Below, one piece after another: positions 27,252 through 35,951 of a stretch of DNA of 64,000 nucleotides. Where the stretch lies: positions 496,001 through 560,000 of the forward strand of contig JAAMEZ010000021.1 in the NCBI GenBank assembly GCA_013322215.1, written 5' to 3'. Source of the stretch: Martinezella rhizogenes (GTDB lineage Bacteria > Pseudomonadota > Alphaproteobacteria > Rhizobiales > Rhizobiaceae). Made by a program: the position numbers and the translations under genes. How positions within the stretch are numbered: the first letter of the stretch is position 1; each line of letters starts with the position of its first letter. Under the pieces are notes generated by a model that saw only the letters and a list, made by a program, of their open reading frames with translations, made no database searches and was not told the DNA's origin.

Positions 27252-28526
27252 GCGGACTCTCCCGATCGATTGAAGCATCGGCATTGCCGAATTCGTAAGG
27301 GTTAGCTGTATGGAATTACGCTGAAGTCACGGATGATCGACGCCTCGGGCGCATGTCATGCCCGCGGAGAAATCCGTCACCTGATGCAAGTCCTGTCAGA
27401 TCTGATCCTGTTTGCGCCTGGCTTTGCCAGCATGCTGGAAACCGGGCAAAGCACTCCACGCTTAAGTTCGCATACACGCCTATGTCATCATCGAAATTGT
27501 GTATTTCCTGACGTGCGCGCCCCATCCTGATGACTCGGCATCCGCAACCCATAGCTGCGTCTGCTTCAGAGCGGAATGCAATCGAACGGACATGCGCTCG
27601 GTACGGAATTTCGTCCCCACGCAGGCACGGCAGGCAAATAGGTGATCAAGCCCCGCACCGGTCAGATGGCGCGCATATTGCCGTTGCAAGGCAGTCCAGG
27701 CCACCTCGATTTTCGGAGCAAAATTTTCAAAACCTGAGAATTGAATGTCCATAGCGCACCGAATGGTTACGATGACCAGGATGGCTGCATTCGAGACGGC
27801 GGTATTTTAGAAAACTATGGACTATTTTTAGGAAATTACGGTTTCTGCTTGGCCGCCAACAGGTGTCTCCGCTTTGCCACACTTACTTCTGCCGCGATTA
27901 TTTCAACGATATGGCGAGCGCAGCATCTGCCTCGGCTCGCGAGCCTTTAAATGTGCTGGAGCCTCGATGAACACGGCGTCTGCACTTAGGCGCTCCACAT
28001 CAAGGCAGCAAGGCTTGCCTGCCCTCGAAACCTTGGATGCTTGCGAGACCGTGGCGGCTTCAGACCTAATATTCTTAACTGGAACCGAACTATTGGCCCC
28101 AAGTTGATTTGGCCAAGTTCTCGATAAATATGCCACTGCGCGGCACCGTTGATATTGGAAACATTCGATCCGGCCAAGTGATCCTGATCAATTCTGGCCC
28201 TTTGCAGGGCTACACGACAAGCGCTAGACCGAGTCCTCGACCATAACGGCCGGGTCAACGGCCACCTGCTCAAGCCAGGTTAGCCGAACCTTAGCCAATA
28301 TCCCCCTTTTTTGATCAACGGCGTCGGTCATCATTCGAGCATCCGCACCCATGGCCCCCGGACCTCATGTCAGGCATAGCGCCTGCAGAACTTCGGAATT
28401 GCCATGGCCTGACCCCTTCGATATATCCAGACAAATATATCGTTACTAAACGTCGTTCCGGCAATATCCCGACCAGCGCTTCGCAGTACTCAGTTCCTTT
28501 CTCGGACCAAACAGCCAACAGAGCCT
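27252..28526. other. Low-density region, no confident gene
   Basis: About 1.3 kb with only short, overlapping frames on both strands. A 90-codon frame at 27480-27752 (minus, MDIQFSGFENFAPKIEVAW) could be a small gene or a fragment, but it has no clear ribosome site or family. The GC content fluctuates and the stretch looks like decayed sequence. Confidence 0.45.
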
Positions 28527-29186
28527 ATGCCCAAAAACAGCATTGTCGTCTTCGACATCGACGGCACGCTTACCGACAGCGTCGCCCAGCACCAGATAGC
28601 CTTCGAGAGGACATTGCGGAGCTTCGCGTTTCCGGCGCTCAGGACGGACTGGTCGAACTATCGGCATCATTCGGATAGCGGAATTTTCGAGGAAGCCTGG
28701 GAGGAAGCCGGTTGGCCGCAAACGCCGGACCATATAGGCCTTGAAGAACGGTTCAGGCGCGAGTTTGATTCCGTTTTCGAGAACGAACCTGTCTCTCCGA
28801 TACCAGGCGCAAGAGAGTTTCTCGTGTCCCTGTCGCAGACCGATTGGCTACCTGTTTTTGCCACCGGCAGCCTCCGCCACGGCGCGGTCCGAAAATTGAA
28901 GTGCCTCGATATTCCTTTCGAGCAGGATATGCTGGTGACGGCATCGGAATATACGACCAGAGAAGAAATCGTCTCGAATGCTATCGCACGGGCGAAGGAA
29001 AAATACCGGATTGTCAGCCCCGAACGGATCATCTCGATAGGCGACGGCATCTGGGACCTGAAGACGGCTCGGAACCTGGGGCTGGAATTCTTGGGCATCG
29101 GCTTTGGCGAAAAGGCCGAGCAACTGCGATCCGCGGGTGCAAAAGTTCACGCTGGATTCGAGGAAGGCCTTGCCATCCTCTCCTAA
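28527..29186 (+). CDS. HAD-superfamily hydrolase (phosphatase-like)
   Basis: 219 residues. The nucleophile motif FDIDGTLTDS has Asp9 and Asp11, FATGSLRHG supplies motif II, a lysine follows in the cap-proximal region, and IISIGDGIWDLKTA is motif IV. This is the phosphoglycolate-phosphatase-like group with a small helical cap. The substrate is unknown. It precedes the arginase-like gene by 45 bp and may be co-transcribed with it. Confidence 0.85.
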   Translation: MPKNSIVVFDIDGTLTDSVAQHQIAFERTLRSFAFPALRTDWSNYRHHSDSGIFEEAWEEAGWPQTPDHIGLEERFRREFDSVFENEPVSPIPGAREFLVSLSQTDWLPVFATGSLRHGAVRKLKCLDIPFEQDMLVTASEYTTREEIVSNAIARAKEKYRIVSPERIISIGDGIWDLKTARNLGLEFLGIGFGEKAEQLRSAGAKVHAGFEEGLAILS

Positions 29187-29231
29187 GGCTCGATCCAGAA
29201 TCCAAACACCATAGCATCAAGGAGAGGCCGT

Positions 29232-30044
29232 TTGACCTACGAACTCATTGTATCCCAAGGACGGATTGCCGACAGAACGCCCGGCGCCATACCGGGAGCG
29301 GCCCTAGCGGCCGAAGCACTTCGGAAACTTGCCGGAATGACACCGACCTTTGTCGGTGCGAAAGCTCCGGTCAAGCAGGACGATTGGTCGACGAGCCTGC
29401 CCGAAGCCCGAGAAACACTGACCGCGCTGCAGAATGCCGTTTCCGATACCCTGCAGCGCGGCAACAAACCACTGCTGGTCGCCAACACCTGCTCTGCCAG
29501 CCTCGCGACGCTACCCATCGTTGCCCAAGAGTATCCGGGCGCAATCCTTCTATGGATCGATGCCCATGGCGATTTCAACACACCGCAAACGACACAAAGC
29601 GGGTATCTCGGCGGCATGGTTCTCGCCGCCGCCTGCGGGCTGTGGGACAGCGGTCACGGCAAAGGCCTCAATCCGGCGCAGGTCGTTATTGTCGGCGCAC
29701 GAGATATCGATGCGGCGGAAGCAGATCTGCTGCAACAATCAGGCGTCCGTGTCCTCTCGCCCACCGAAACCAGCCCGGAGACGGTCCTGTCGACAATCGG
29801 CGATGCCCCGGTCTGGATCCACGTCGATTGGGATGCCCTCGAACCCGGCTACGTGCCGGCAGCCTACGCTATATCCGGCGGCCTCCATCCGAACACCTTG
29901 AAAGCCATTTTCGACGCTATCCCGAAGACGCAGATTGTCGGGATAGAACTTGCCGAATTCGAGGCCTCGAGCGACGACATCAAGGATGCCTCCTCCTTGG
30001 CAGTTCTCTTTCAAACCGTGTCGCCACTATTGCCGATGGCATAG
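29232..30044 (+). CDS. Arginase/agmatinase-family protein with an altered metal site
   Basis: 270 residues from a TTG start with AAGGAGAG 5 bp before it. The ureohydrolase metal motifs are partly kept: WIDAHGDFN (Asp110, His112, Asp114) and HVDWDALEP (Asp199, Asp201, with Glu204 in place of the usual Asp). The first canonical motif GGDHS is replaced by NTCSAS (85-90), so its histidine ligand is missing. The enzyme may use one metal, act on another guanidino compound, or be inactive. The TTG start and HAD neighbour suggest low-level co-expression. Confidence 0.78.
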   Translation: MTYELIVSQGRIADRTPGAIPGAALAAEALRKLAGMTPTFVGAKAPVKQDDWSTSLPEARETLTALQNAVSDTLQRGNKPLLVANTCSASLATLPIVAQEYPGAILLWIDAHGDFNTPQTTQSGYLGGMVLAAACGLWDSGHGKGLNPAQVVIVGARDIDAAEADLLQQSGVRVLSPTETSPETVLSTIGDAPVWIHVDWDALEPGYVPAAYAISGGLHPNTLKAIFDAIPKTQIVGIELAEFEASSDDIKDASSLAVLFQTVSPLLPMA

Positions 30045-30348
30045 ATCCGCGCACAGGCTCATTCTCGATTTGGAACCTGGAAGTCGCCGATAGAAAAATC
30101 CAATCGCATCATTAAGCAATATCGACTTTGCGGCGTCGCAACAAATAACGAGATCATGAGCACCGATTTTATTAAAAAAATCATCGGCGGCGGTCAGTCG
30201 CAGCAGTGTAGAAGACTCGATGAGCGTGGTTCATGGCTTGGCCGGCAGCGGTGAGGAAAACGACCCTTCAACCTCCAAATCGATCATAGTACGCCTCAAC
30301 GATCCTCGCCGGCGCGCATGACACCATATAGTGAGGCCTGGCGTAGTG
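30045..30348. other. Intergenic, no gene seen
   Basis: About 300 bp after the arginase-like gene. Nothing recognisable. Confidence 0.45.
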
Positions 30349-30567
30349 ATGGAAATGTATGATTGTTATCTCAACGAGCAAAAACCGAACGTCGCTCTTT
30401 ACGTCCGCTCTGGTGCAAAACTTCCGGAATTCGCTGATCCAAATGAGTGGCTATTCGATGGAATGCCCGGCCCACTTCGACAGTTTCGGAAAATCAAGCA
30501 GTTACCCGACCGACATCGGTCCCCACAGACAAAATGTCTCGATTTCCAGGCCAAAATGTCCAATTGA
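30349..30567 (+). pseudogene. Truncated paralogue of the small protein at 57343-57537
   Basis: From ATG 30349 the frame reads YDCYLNEQKPNVALYVRSGA, then KLPEFADPNEWLFDG, closely matching YDLYINEKKPAIGLYVRTGA then SLPDFADPKEWIFDG at 57343. After about 42 residues the similarity ends abruptly and the frame runs through the tandem regulator sites at 30527-30561. The conserved C-terminus of the intact copy is missing. It is either a truncated relic or a fused short form. Confidence 0.6.
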
Positions 30568-30644
30568 AACCACGCCAAACGTCGACGAATTATTTGATTT
30601 TACTAGCTATTTGTGCAGAAACTCATTCATGGAACTTTACTTCC
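30527..30644 (+). promoter_or_regulatory. Tandem regulator sites (regulon site A) with weak sigma54-like promoter
   Basis: The palindromes AGACAAAATGTCT (30527-30539) and GGCCAAAATGTCC (30549-30561) start 22 bp apart, the same pair type found at nine other loci. The only downstream -24/-12 candidate is TGGAACTTTACTTCC at 30630-30644, which lacks the -12 GC and is 69 bp away instead of the usual 52-55. It precedes the cardiolipin-synthase-like gene. The pair is convincing; the promoter is doubtful. Confidence 0.5.
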
Positions 30645-30692
30645 ACGCTGGGCCGCTGGCCCGGCACATAATACCGTATCAACGGGGCGCGT

Positions 30693-32093
30693 ATGAAGCT
30701 GAGTTACGAATTGCTACTCTTGAGTACCGAATGGCTGGTGCGTCTGGGTGCGCTCGCCGTCATCCCGCAGCGCCGCTCTCCCTCGTCCGCCCGGGCATGG
30801 CTGCTGCTGATTTTCTTCCTACCGATCCCCGGGCTTGTTCTGTTCCTCGCTATCGGAAACGATCGCTTTCCAAGATGGCGGAAAGCTCGGTTTCAATCCC
30901 TCCAACCATTCTTTGACGCTACGATCGATACTGTACGACCTTTCCAGGCGTTTCTGGATGCAAAGCAGCCCGTCGCCGAACTTGCAACCGCTCTAGGTCG
31001 ATTCCCCGCCACGGACGGAAACAGGATAAAATTGATCGACGATTACGATGCGGTGATCGACAAGCTTGTCGAGGACATCGACGCCTCGACGTCTTCCGTC
31101 CATCTGCTGGTCTATATATTTGCAGATGATACCGTCGGCCAGAGGATTGCGGATGCGCTCGGACGCGCGAAGGTCCGCGGTGTCGAAGTGAGGGTCATGT
31201 TCGACCCGGTCGGTTCGCATCGATGGCGGCGCGGCACATTGCACATGCTTCATGCCCAGGGAGTGCAGGTCCGTGAAGCCCTTCCTTTGCGCTTCATCAA
31301 GTTTCGTTCTCGGGGCGACATGCGCAATCACCGCAAGCTTTTCGTCATCGATGGCAAGATCGGGTACGCCGGTTCGCAGAACCTCGTCGCGAAAAACTTC
31401 CGCAAAGGGATTACGAACCATGAACTGGTCGTCCGGTCGGAAGGCCCGGTCGTGGCGGTCATGGACGCCGTCGTAAGAGGCGATTGGAGTATGGAGATAG
31501 GCGCGTTGCCTATGAGAGGCCAAGTCCGCCCCCAACCGGCCGGGTCCGCTCAGGCCCAGCTGCTGCCGAGCGGAGAGGATTATCGACTGGAAGGATTTGA
31601 ATCCCTGCTGGTTTGGCAGATCCATCAGGCGCGGGAGCGGGTCGTCCTCGTGACGCCATACTTCATTCCTGATGAAGATATTTTGGGAGCTCTGCGAACA
31701 GCCATCGTTCGCGGTGTAACAGTCGACATCATCCTGTCGAAAGTGGTCGACCAGCGGCTCGTCAGGCTATCCCAGAGCTCCTATTACGAAGATCTGCTCG
31801 TCGCCGGCGTCAATATCCACCTCTATCGTGATTACCTATTGCATGCGAAGAATGTCAGCATCGACGGTACACTCGCCATCGTCGGATCGAGCAATGTCGA
31901 TCTGCGTTCTTTTCAGTTGAACGAGGAAGTCAGTCTGCTTCTCTATGACGCGGATTCCATTGAACGTGTTGATGCCATCCAGCGAGGCTATATGGAAAAG
32001 GCTGACGTTCTGGATCTGGCGACCTGGAAAACGCGGTCGCCATTTCGCAAGATTGGCGAAAATGCTGCGCGAATGGTCAACTCGCTGTTTTGA
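30693..32093 (+). CDS. Phospholipase D/cardiolipin synthase-like membrane protein
   Basis: 466 residues. The N-terminus has two hydrophobic helices with a PLDNc-like layout, then two HKD active-site motifs: HRKLFVIDG (His213, Lys215, Asp220) and HAKNVSIDG near residue 390, each followed by a Gly-Ser pair. These are the hallmarks of bacterial cardiolipin synthases, which join two phosphatidylglycerols in the inner membrane. It follows regulon site A, suggesting stress-linked membrane remodelling. Confidence 0.88.
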   Translation: MKLSYELLLLSTEWLVRLGALAVIPQRRSPSSARAWLLLIFFLPIPGLVLFLAIGNDRFPRWRKARFQSLQPFFDATIDTVRPFQAFLDAKQPVAELATALGRFPATDGNRIKLIDDYDAVIDKLVEDIDASTSSVHLLVYIFADDTVGQRIADALGRAKVRGVEVRVMFDPVGSHRWRRGTLHMLHAQGVQVREALPLRFIKFRSRGDMRNHRKLFVIDGKIGYAGSQNLVAKNFRKGITNHELVVRSEGPVVAVMDAVVRGDWSMEIGALPMRGQVRPQPAGSAQAQLLPSGEDYRLEGFESLLVWQIHQARERVVLVTPYFIPDEDILGALRTAIVRGVTVDIILSKVVDQRLVRLSQSSYYEDLLVAGVNIHLYRDYLLHAKNVSIDGTLAIVGSSNVDLRSFQLNEEVSLLLYDADSIERVDAIQRGYMEKADVLDLATWKTRSPFRKIGENAARMVNSLF

Positions 32094-32211
32094 CGATATC
32101 GCCTATCTTCGCCGCTGGCTCTACGCTTGTCGATCGGCATTGCCTGGATCGTCGCAGGCGGCGAAGGTTATCTCGTGGCGTATCGGATTTGGATCAGGAT
32201 CCATATCTCTA

Positions 32212-32418
32212 TCAGTCTTGATCGCGGCTTTCAGCGATAACCTTGTCGATCAGACCTTCATTGCGTCGGATGAACTCATCGCGCGATAGTCTGGAGGCAT
32301 GCCACGCCGACTGGAGACCGGAATCTCTGTCAAGCCATTGATCGCGTGTTTGATGATCGATCTTATGACGCCGGGCGTCCTGTGATCCATGCGATGCTCT
32401 GTCGTGATCCTTGGACAT
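32212..32418 (-). CDS. Small hydrophilic hypothetical protein (68 aa)
   Basis: MSKDHDRASHGSQDARRHKI begins a 68-residue, highly charged protein with no cysteine or membrane segment. AAGAAAGGA lies about 8 bp upstream of the ATG. It is the first likely gene downstream of a sigma54 promoter (32647-32661), though the leader would be about 215 nt long. No family is recognised. Confidence 0.6.
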   Translation of the reverse strand: MSKDHDRASHGSQDARRHKIDHQTRDQWLDRDSGLQSAWHASRLSRDEFIRRNEGLIDKVIAESRDQD

Positions 32419-32646
32419 TGTATAATCCTTTCTTTGCCGAATTTAGTTTCGCCCCGACCAGGTGGTCATGGGGATCGGAAGATGGGCAGGCTCTCGCGCC
32501 GGAAGTATCATTGCGACCGCTGCGCGCCGACGATACCGAACGGAAAACGAGGGCAGATACCACCCGCTGTCATCCCGTCGGACACGCCGATCAACATCAG
32601 TCCCGGTTGGCTTCCCAAGCATCGAAAGCTTTGCGACATTACATAA

Positions 32647-32748
32647 GCAAGTGGCGTGCCATTATATTAATCTATGTAAATCAATATCTTATGACGCACA
32701 AAGCATCACCGAGGGACAATTTATCGAAACCGCACGGCCAAAATGTCC
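32647..32748 (-). promoter_or_regulatory. Sigma54 promoter with tandem regulator sites (regulon site B)
   Basis: On the minus strand the -24/-12 element is TGGCACGCCACTTGC (32647-32661), a full consensus match. Two palindromes lie upstream of it: GGACAATTTATCG (32714-32726) and GGCCAAAATGTCC (32736-32748), 22 bp apart, the nearer one 53 bp from the -24 element. It points at the small gene 32212-32418. Confidence 0.85.
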
Positions 32749-32862
32749 CAGGGACATGAACTCAGGCGGCCATCATCTTCGAACGCAACCTTCCCCCCTT
32801 TGAAAAAGCATGGCGTGCGTAAAACCGAGCCTCATCGCTGGCTTGTTCCCGCTCTCTCATGC

Positions 32863-33444
32863 TCAAGTTTTCGGGGAACTCTCCGGGGAGACTTTCGATA
32901 GCTTGATCATCGTCTGTTGCGCCATGGTCGAATTGGCAATGATGATCTGCCGCTGATCGTCGGTTCGCAGGATCGTATAGCCGAGCGAGATATCCTCCAC
33001 CTCACCCACTTCGAGGCCTGTCGGAGCCTTTATTTGCAGGCGATCGCCACGCCGGAATGGTTTGTAGAGAACAAGGCTGATCCCGGAAACAAGATTTCCC
33101 AAGGTGGCCTGTGCAGCAAAGCCGACGATCACCGACGCCAAGCTCACGCCGGCCAGCAAGGCCGTGCCAAGCTTGTTCAAGGCAGGGATCAAATGGGCGT
33201 AAGATGTTGCCAGCAACACCCAGATCAGCAGGACCGCAAGATGACTGAGGAACGAGAGAGTGATCTCATCGACGCGGGCAGTCTGATCATGACGCAGCAC
33301 AGCCTGGAGGACTTTTCGCACAAGCCAGGACAGGATCAGGCCCTGAGCGATGAAGAATGCAGCCAGCAAGAGAGCGCCCGAAATTCGATCCGGACTTAAG
33401 AATTGCATCATCGACAGAAAAGGTCCCTTTGTTGAGCCAACCAA
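32863..33444 (-). CDS. Small MscS-type mechanosensitive channel-like protein
   Basis: 193 residues with three hydrophobic helices. The third contains GVSLASVIVGFAAQATLGNLVSG, the pore-lining helix signature of MscS. It is followed by a short beta domain (YKPFRRGDRLQI...GEVEDISLGYTILRTDDQRQIIIANS). The C-terminal alpha/beta domain of full-length MscS is absent, so this is a short form. Such channels release solutes on osmotic down-shock. It follows moeA on the same strand. Confidence 0.82.
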   Translation of the reverse strand: MVGSTKGPFLSMMQFLSPDRISGALLLAAFFIAQGLILSWLVRKVLQAVLRHDQTARVDEITLSFLSHLAVLLIWVLLATSYAHLIPALNKLGTALLAGVSLASVIVGFAAQATLGNLVSGISLVLYKPFRRGDRLQIKAPTGLEVGEVEDISLGYTILRTDDQRQIIIANSTMAQQTMIKLSKVSPESSPKT

Positions 33445-33495
33445 CGATATCGAAACTATCAGGAAACTGCTTGGCCTCGGTCGCGATGATCGCGC

Positions 33496-34776
33496 CTACG
33501 CACGTCTGAAAAAGTCCACGTCAAGCCGAACACCCGGCTCCATTGTCGAGAGCTCGCTTGGCAATCGGGCCATGCCTTCCGCCATTGCGATCGCCGAGAG
33601 GCTCGCGGATGAACCCTGCCCCAGCAACTCGATCCGCGGAAGGCCATCCGGATTATGGCCTATGGTGCGGAACGGTACGAATTCAGTTCGATCGACCTTC
33701 TTAGGATAAATGGAGGCCGAGATCGCCGGAAACCATTGTGTGCCGCATTCGCGCATGGCCGCCATTCTGCGCAAGGCAGGTAGAACGATGTATCGCAGGC
33801 AGACCAGCGCGGCATTCGGGTTCCCAGGCAGGCCGGCAAAAAGGCTAATCCCGATGCGACCAATCTTGAGCGGTTTGCCGGGCCGCATCGCGACCTTCAC
33901 GACATCCAGCAAGCCACCGCTTTCAATCACCGCGGCTGCGACATGATCTTCGTCACCCGCGGAGACGCCGCCAGTGGTGATAATCGCGTCATAGTTCCGC
34001 GCGGCTTTTTGAATAATCTCCATCAGCAGCTGTCGATTGTCTCGAACAATGCCCAGGTCTTCCACCTCGATCCACGCATGTTCCCGCAACATTGTGCTGA
34101 CAAGAATCCCGTTCGAATTATAGATCTGGCCGGCCCCAAGCGGCTCGCCCGCAGACCTTAGTTCGGATCCCGTGCATAGGACCGCCACGCGAATTTTTCG
34201 AAACACCTCAACACTCGCAACGCCGGCTCCGGCAAGAAGCAGGAGGCGCTCGGGCGTCAGCACCTCACCGGTTTCGAGCAAAGTCCGCCCCTCTTGGACG
34301 TCCTCCCCTGCCCTTCTGATATTCTGCCCGGGTCGAGGCCGCTCGAAGATGGTCACGGTATCGCCCTGGCGCTCGCATCGTTCCTGCATGATGACCGTAT
34401 CGAAGCCCGATGGAAGGGCTGCTCCGGTGAGAATGCGAATGGCCCGGCAAGGACCTGTTTCGGGTCGGATAACTGTTCCTGCGGCGGCCGTACCGATAAC
34501 CGGCACTGTCCAGGGACCGGTGCCATTCAATTCGCTGGTGTTGATCGCGTAGCCATCCATGGCCGAATTGTCGAACGGCGGCACAGCGGTTCGGGCTAAG
34601 GGCGCCTTTGCCAGCACTCGACCCGCTGCAGCCAAAAGCTCGAGACGTTCGGATTTCATCACCGGCGGAACGAGAGCACTTGCCCTGGCCGCGGCCATGT
34701 CAGGGCTAATCGGCATACCGCTACCACCGGCAGAGCAATTTCGTAGATAAGTCTTCAAATCGTCATCCACACGCAA
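33496..34776 (-). CDS. moeA: Molybdopterin molybdotransferase MoeA
   Basis: 426 residues. MoeA inserts molybdate into adenylylated molybdopterin. Visible signatures are PPFDNSAMDGYAI, the RPRPGQNIRRAGEDV loop, the MPT-binding segment ITTGGVSAGDEDHVAA and GLPGNPNAALVCL. Its place in the same-strand array behind the FdhF/YdeP molybdoenzyme and the bd oxidase genes suggests that it supplies cofactor to that enzyme. It is probably an extra copy to a housekeeping moeA elsewhere. Confidence 0.9.
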   Translation of the reverse strand: MRVDDDLKTYLRNCSAGGSGMPISPDMAAARASALVPPVMKSERLELLAAAGRVLAKAPLARTAVPPFDNSAMDGYAINTSELNGTGPWTVPVIGTAAAGTVIRPETGPCRAIRILTGAALPSGFDTVIMQERCERQGDTVTIFERPRPGQNIRRAGEDVQEGRTLLETGEVLTPERLLLLAGAGVASVEVFRKIRVAVLCTGSELRSAGEPLGAGQIYNSNGILVSTMLREHAWIEVEDLGIVRDNRQLLMEIIQKAARNYDAIITTGGVSAGDEDHVAAAVIESGGLLDVVKVAMRPGKPLKIGRIGISLFAGLPGNPNAALVCLRYIVLPALRRMAAMRECGTQWFPAISASIYPKKVDRTEFVPFRTIGHNPDGLPRIELLGQGSSASLSAIAMAEGMARLPSELSTMEPGVRLDVDFFRRA

Positions 34777-34812
34777 ACACTTTCACAAGAGCCCGGCTGA
34801 CTGCCGCACAAG

Positions 34813-34938
34813 TCAGCTATCGGTTTTCAGGATGAGCCGGAGCAGAAACGCGACGACGGCCAGGGATGCCACGCTGGCAGCCCAGATCACGATCATCCAC
34901 CCAAGGCGCCTCCAGATCGAAGAGGTTTCCGTCGACAT
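34813..34938 (-). CDS. DUF2474-type small membrane protein of the bd oxidase operon (41 aa)
   Basis: This gene is easily missed. Its ATG at 34938 overlaps the cydB stop by one base (TGATG). The product MSTETSSIWRRLGWMIVIWA... has one transmembrane helix of about 22 residues and a short positively charged N-terminus. That size, position and topology match the DUF2474 small proteins next to cyanide-insensitive bd oxidases, functional analogues of CydX. It is likely an assembly or stability subunit. Confidence 0.75.
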   Translation of the reverse strand: MSTETSSIWRRLGWMIVIWAASVASLAVVAFLLRLILKTDS

Positions 34939-35951
34939 CAGTGATATCCGTGCACTCCCGCCTTACCGCGGAAAACCCAATAGGCCCAGGCTGTGTAGAT
35001 CAGGATTATCGGGATGATGATCATCGCACCGACCAGCATGAACCATTGGCTCTGTGGTGGCGCAGCGGCGTCCCATATCGTTACCGATCGCGGCACGATA
35101 TAGGGATAGATGCTGATACCGAGGCCAGCAAATCCCAGCAGGAAGATCGCTAGTGCCATGACAAACGGCACCCGTTCCATGCCGCGCCTGAGACTCCAGA
35201 AAAATAGGGCTGCGGAAATCATGACGAGAAGCGGAACCTGCGCCGTCAGCAACACTCCTGGCATCGCGAACCAGCGGCGCCAGTAGTCGTAAGTGAGAAA
35301 GGGAGTGGCTATGCTCACCGCTGCAAGAGAAACAAGCGTTGCGATACCGAGCCAGAATGCCAGCTTGCGGGCATTTGCGAGACTGGTGTTTTCTGTCTTC
35401 CACACCAACCATGAGGCGCCAAGCAGCGCATATCCGATCACGAGCGCGACGCCGGTGAGGAGACTGAAGGGGCTCAGCCAATCGAGCCAACCGCCGGCAT
35501 AGGCCTGATTTTCGACATGGACCCCTTGCAGGATCGCGCCCAGCATAACGCCTTGCGAAAACGCAGCCACCAGGGACCCAAGGGAAAAGGCAGCATCCCA
35601 GAACGCTCTGTGCCGGGGATGGCGCCAACGAAACTCGAAGGCCACACCTCGGAACACCAATCCCAGCAGCATGGCGATGACAAGCGGATAGGTGGCAGGC
35701 AGAATGATCGCATAGGCGAGCGGGAAGGCTGCAAAGAGTGCACCGCCCCCAAGCACAAGCCATGTCTCGTTGCCGTCCCAGACAGGCGCGATCGAGTTCA
35801 TCGCCTGATCGCGTTCATCGCCCACGGCAAATGTCGGGAACAATATGCCGATCCCAAGGTCGAAGCCATCCATGACGACATAGGCAAGGACCGCGAAACC
35901 GATGATCATGGCCCAGATTATGGTGAGATCCAGATATTCGGTCATGGTCAA
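34938..35951 (-). CDS. cydB: Cytochrome bd-type quinol oxidase subunit II
   Basis: 337 residues, about eight or nine transmembrane helices. DGFDLGIGILFP and WDGNETWLVLGGGALFAAFPLAYA are the conserved helix-I and helix-II signatures of subunit II. With subunit I it reduces oxygen to water at the expense of quinol. It overlaps subunit I by 4 bp (ATGA) and the DUF2474 gene by 1 bp. Confidence 0.94.
   Translation of the reverse strand: MTMTEYLDLTIIWAMIIGFAVLAYVVMDGFDLGIGILFPTFAVGDERDQAMNSIAPVWDGNETWLVLGGGALFAAFPLAYAIILPATYPLVIAMLLGLVFRGVAFEFRWRHPRHRAFWDAAFSLGSLVAAFSQGVMLGAILQGVHVENQAYAGGWLDWLSPFSLLTGVALVIGYALLGASWLVWKTENTSLANARKLAFWLGIATLVSLAAVSIATPFLTYDYWRRWFAMPGVLLTAQVPLLVMISAALFFWSLRRGMERVPFVMALAIFLLGFAGLGISIYPYIVPRSVTIWDAAAPPQSQWFMLVGAMIIIPIILIYTAWAYWVFRGKAGVHGYH

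Noticed and set aside
28844..30115. 423-codon plus-strand frame across the HAD and arginase-like genes
   Set aside because: Arg-rich out-of-frame shadow spanning two genes that have clear motifs in other frames.
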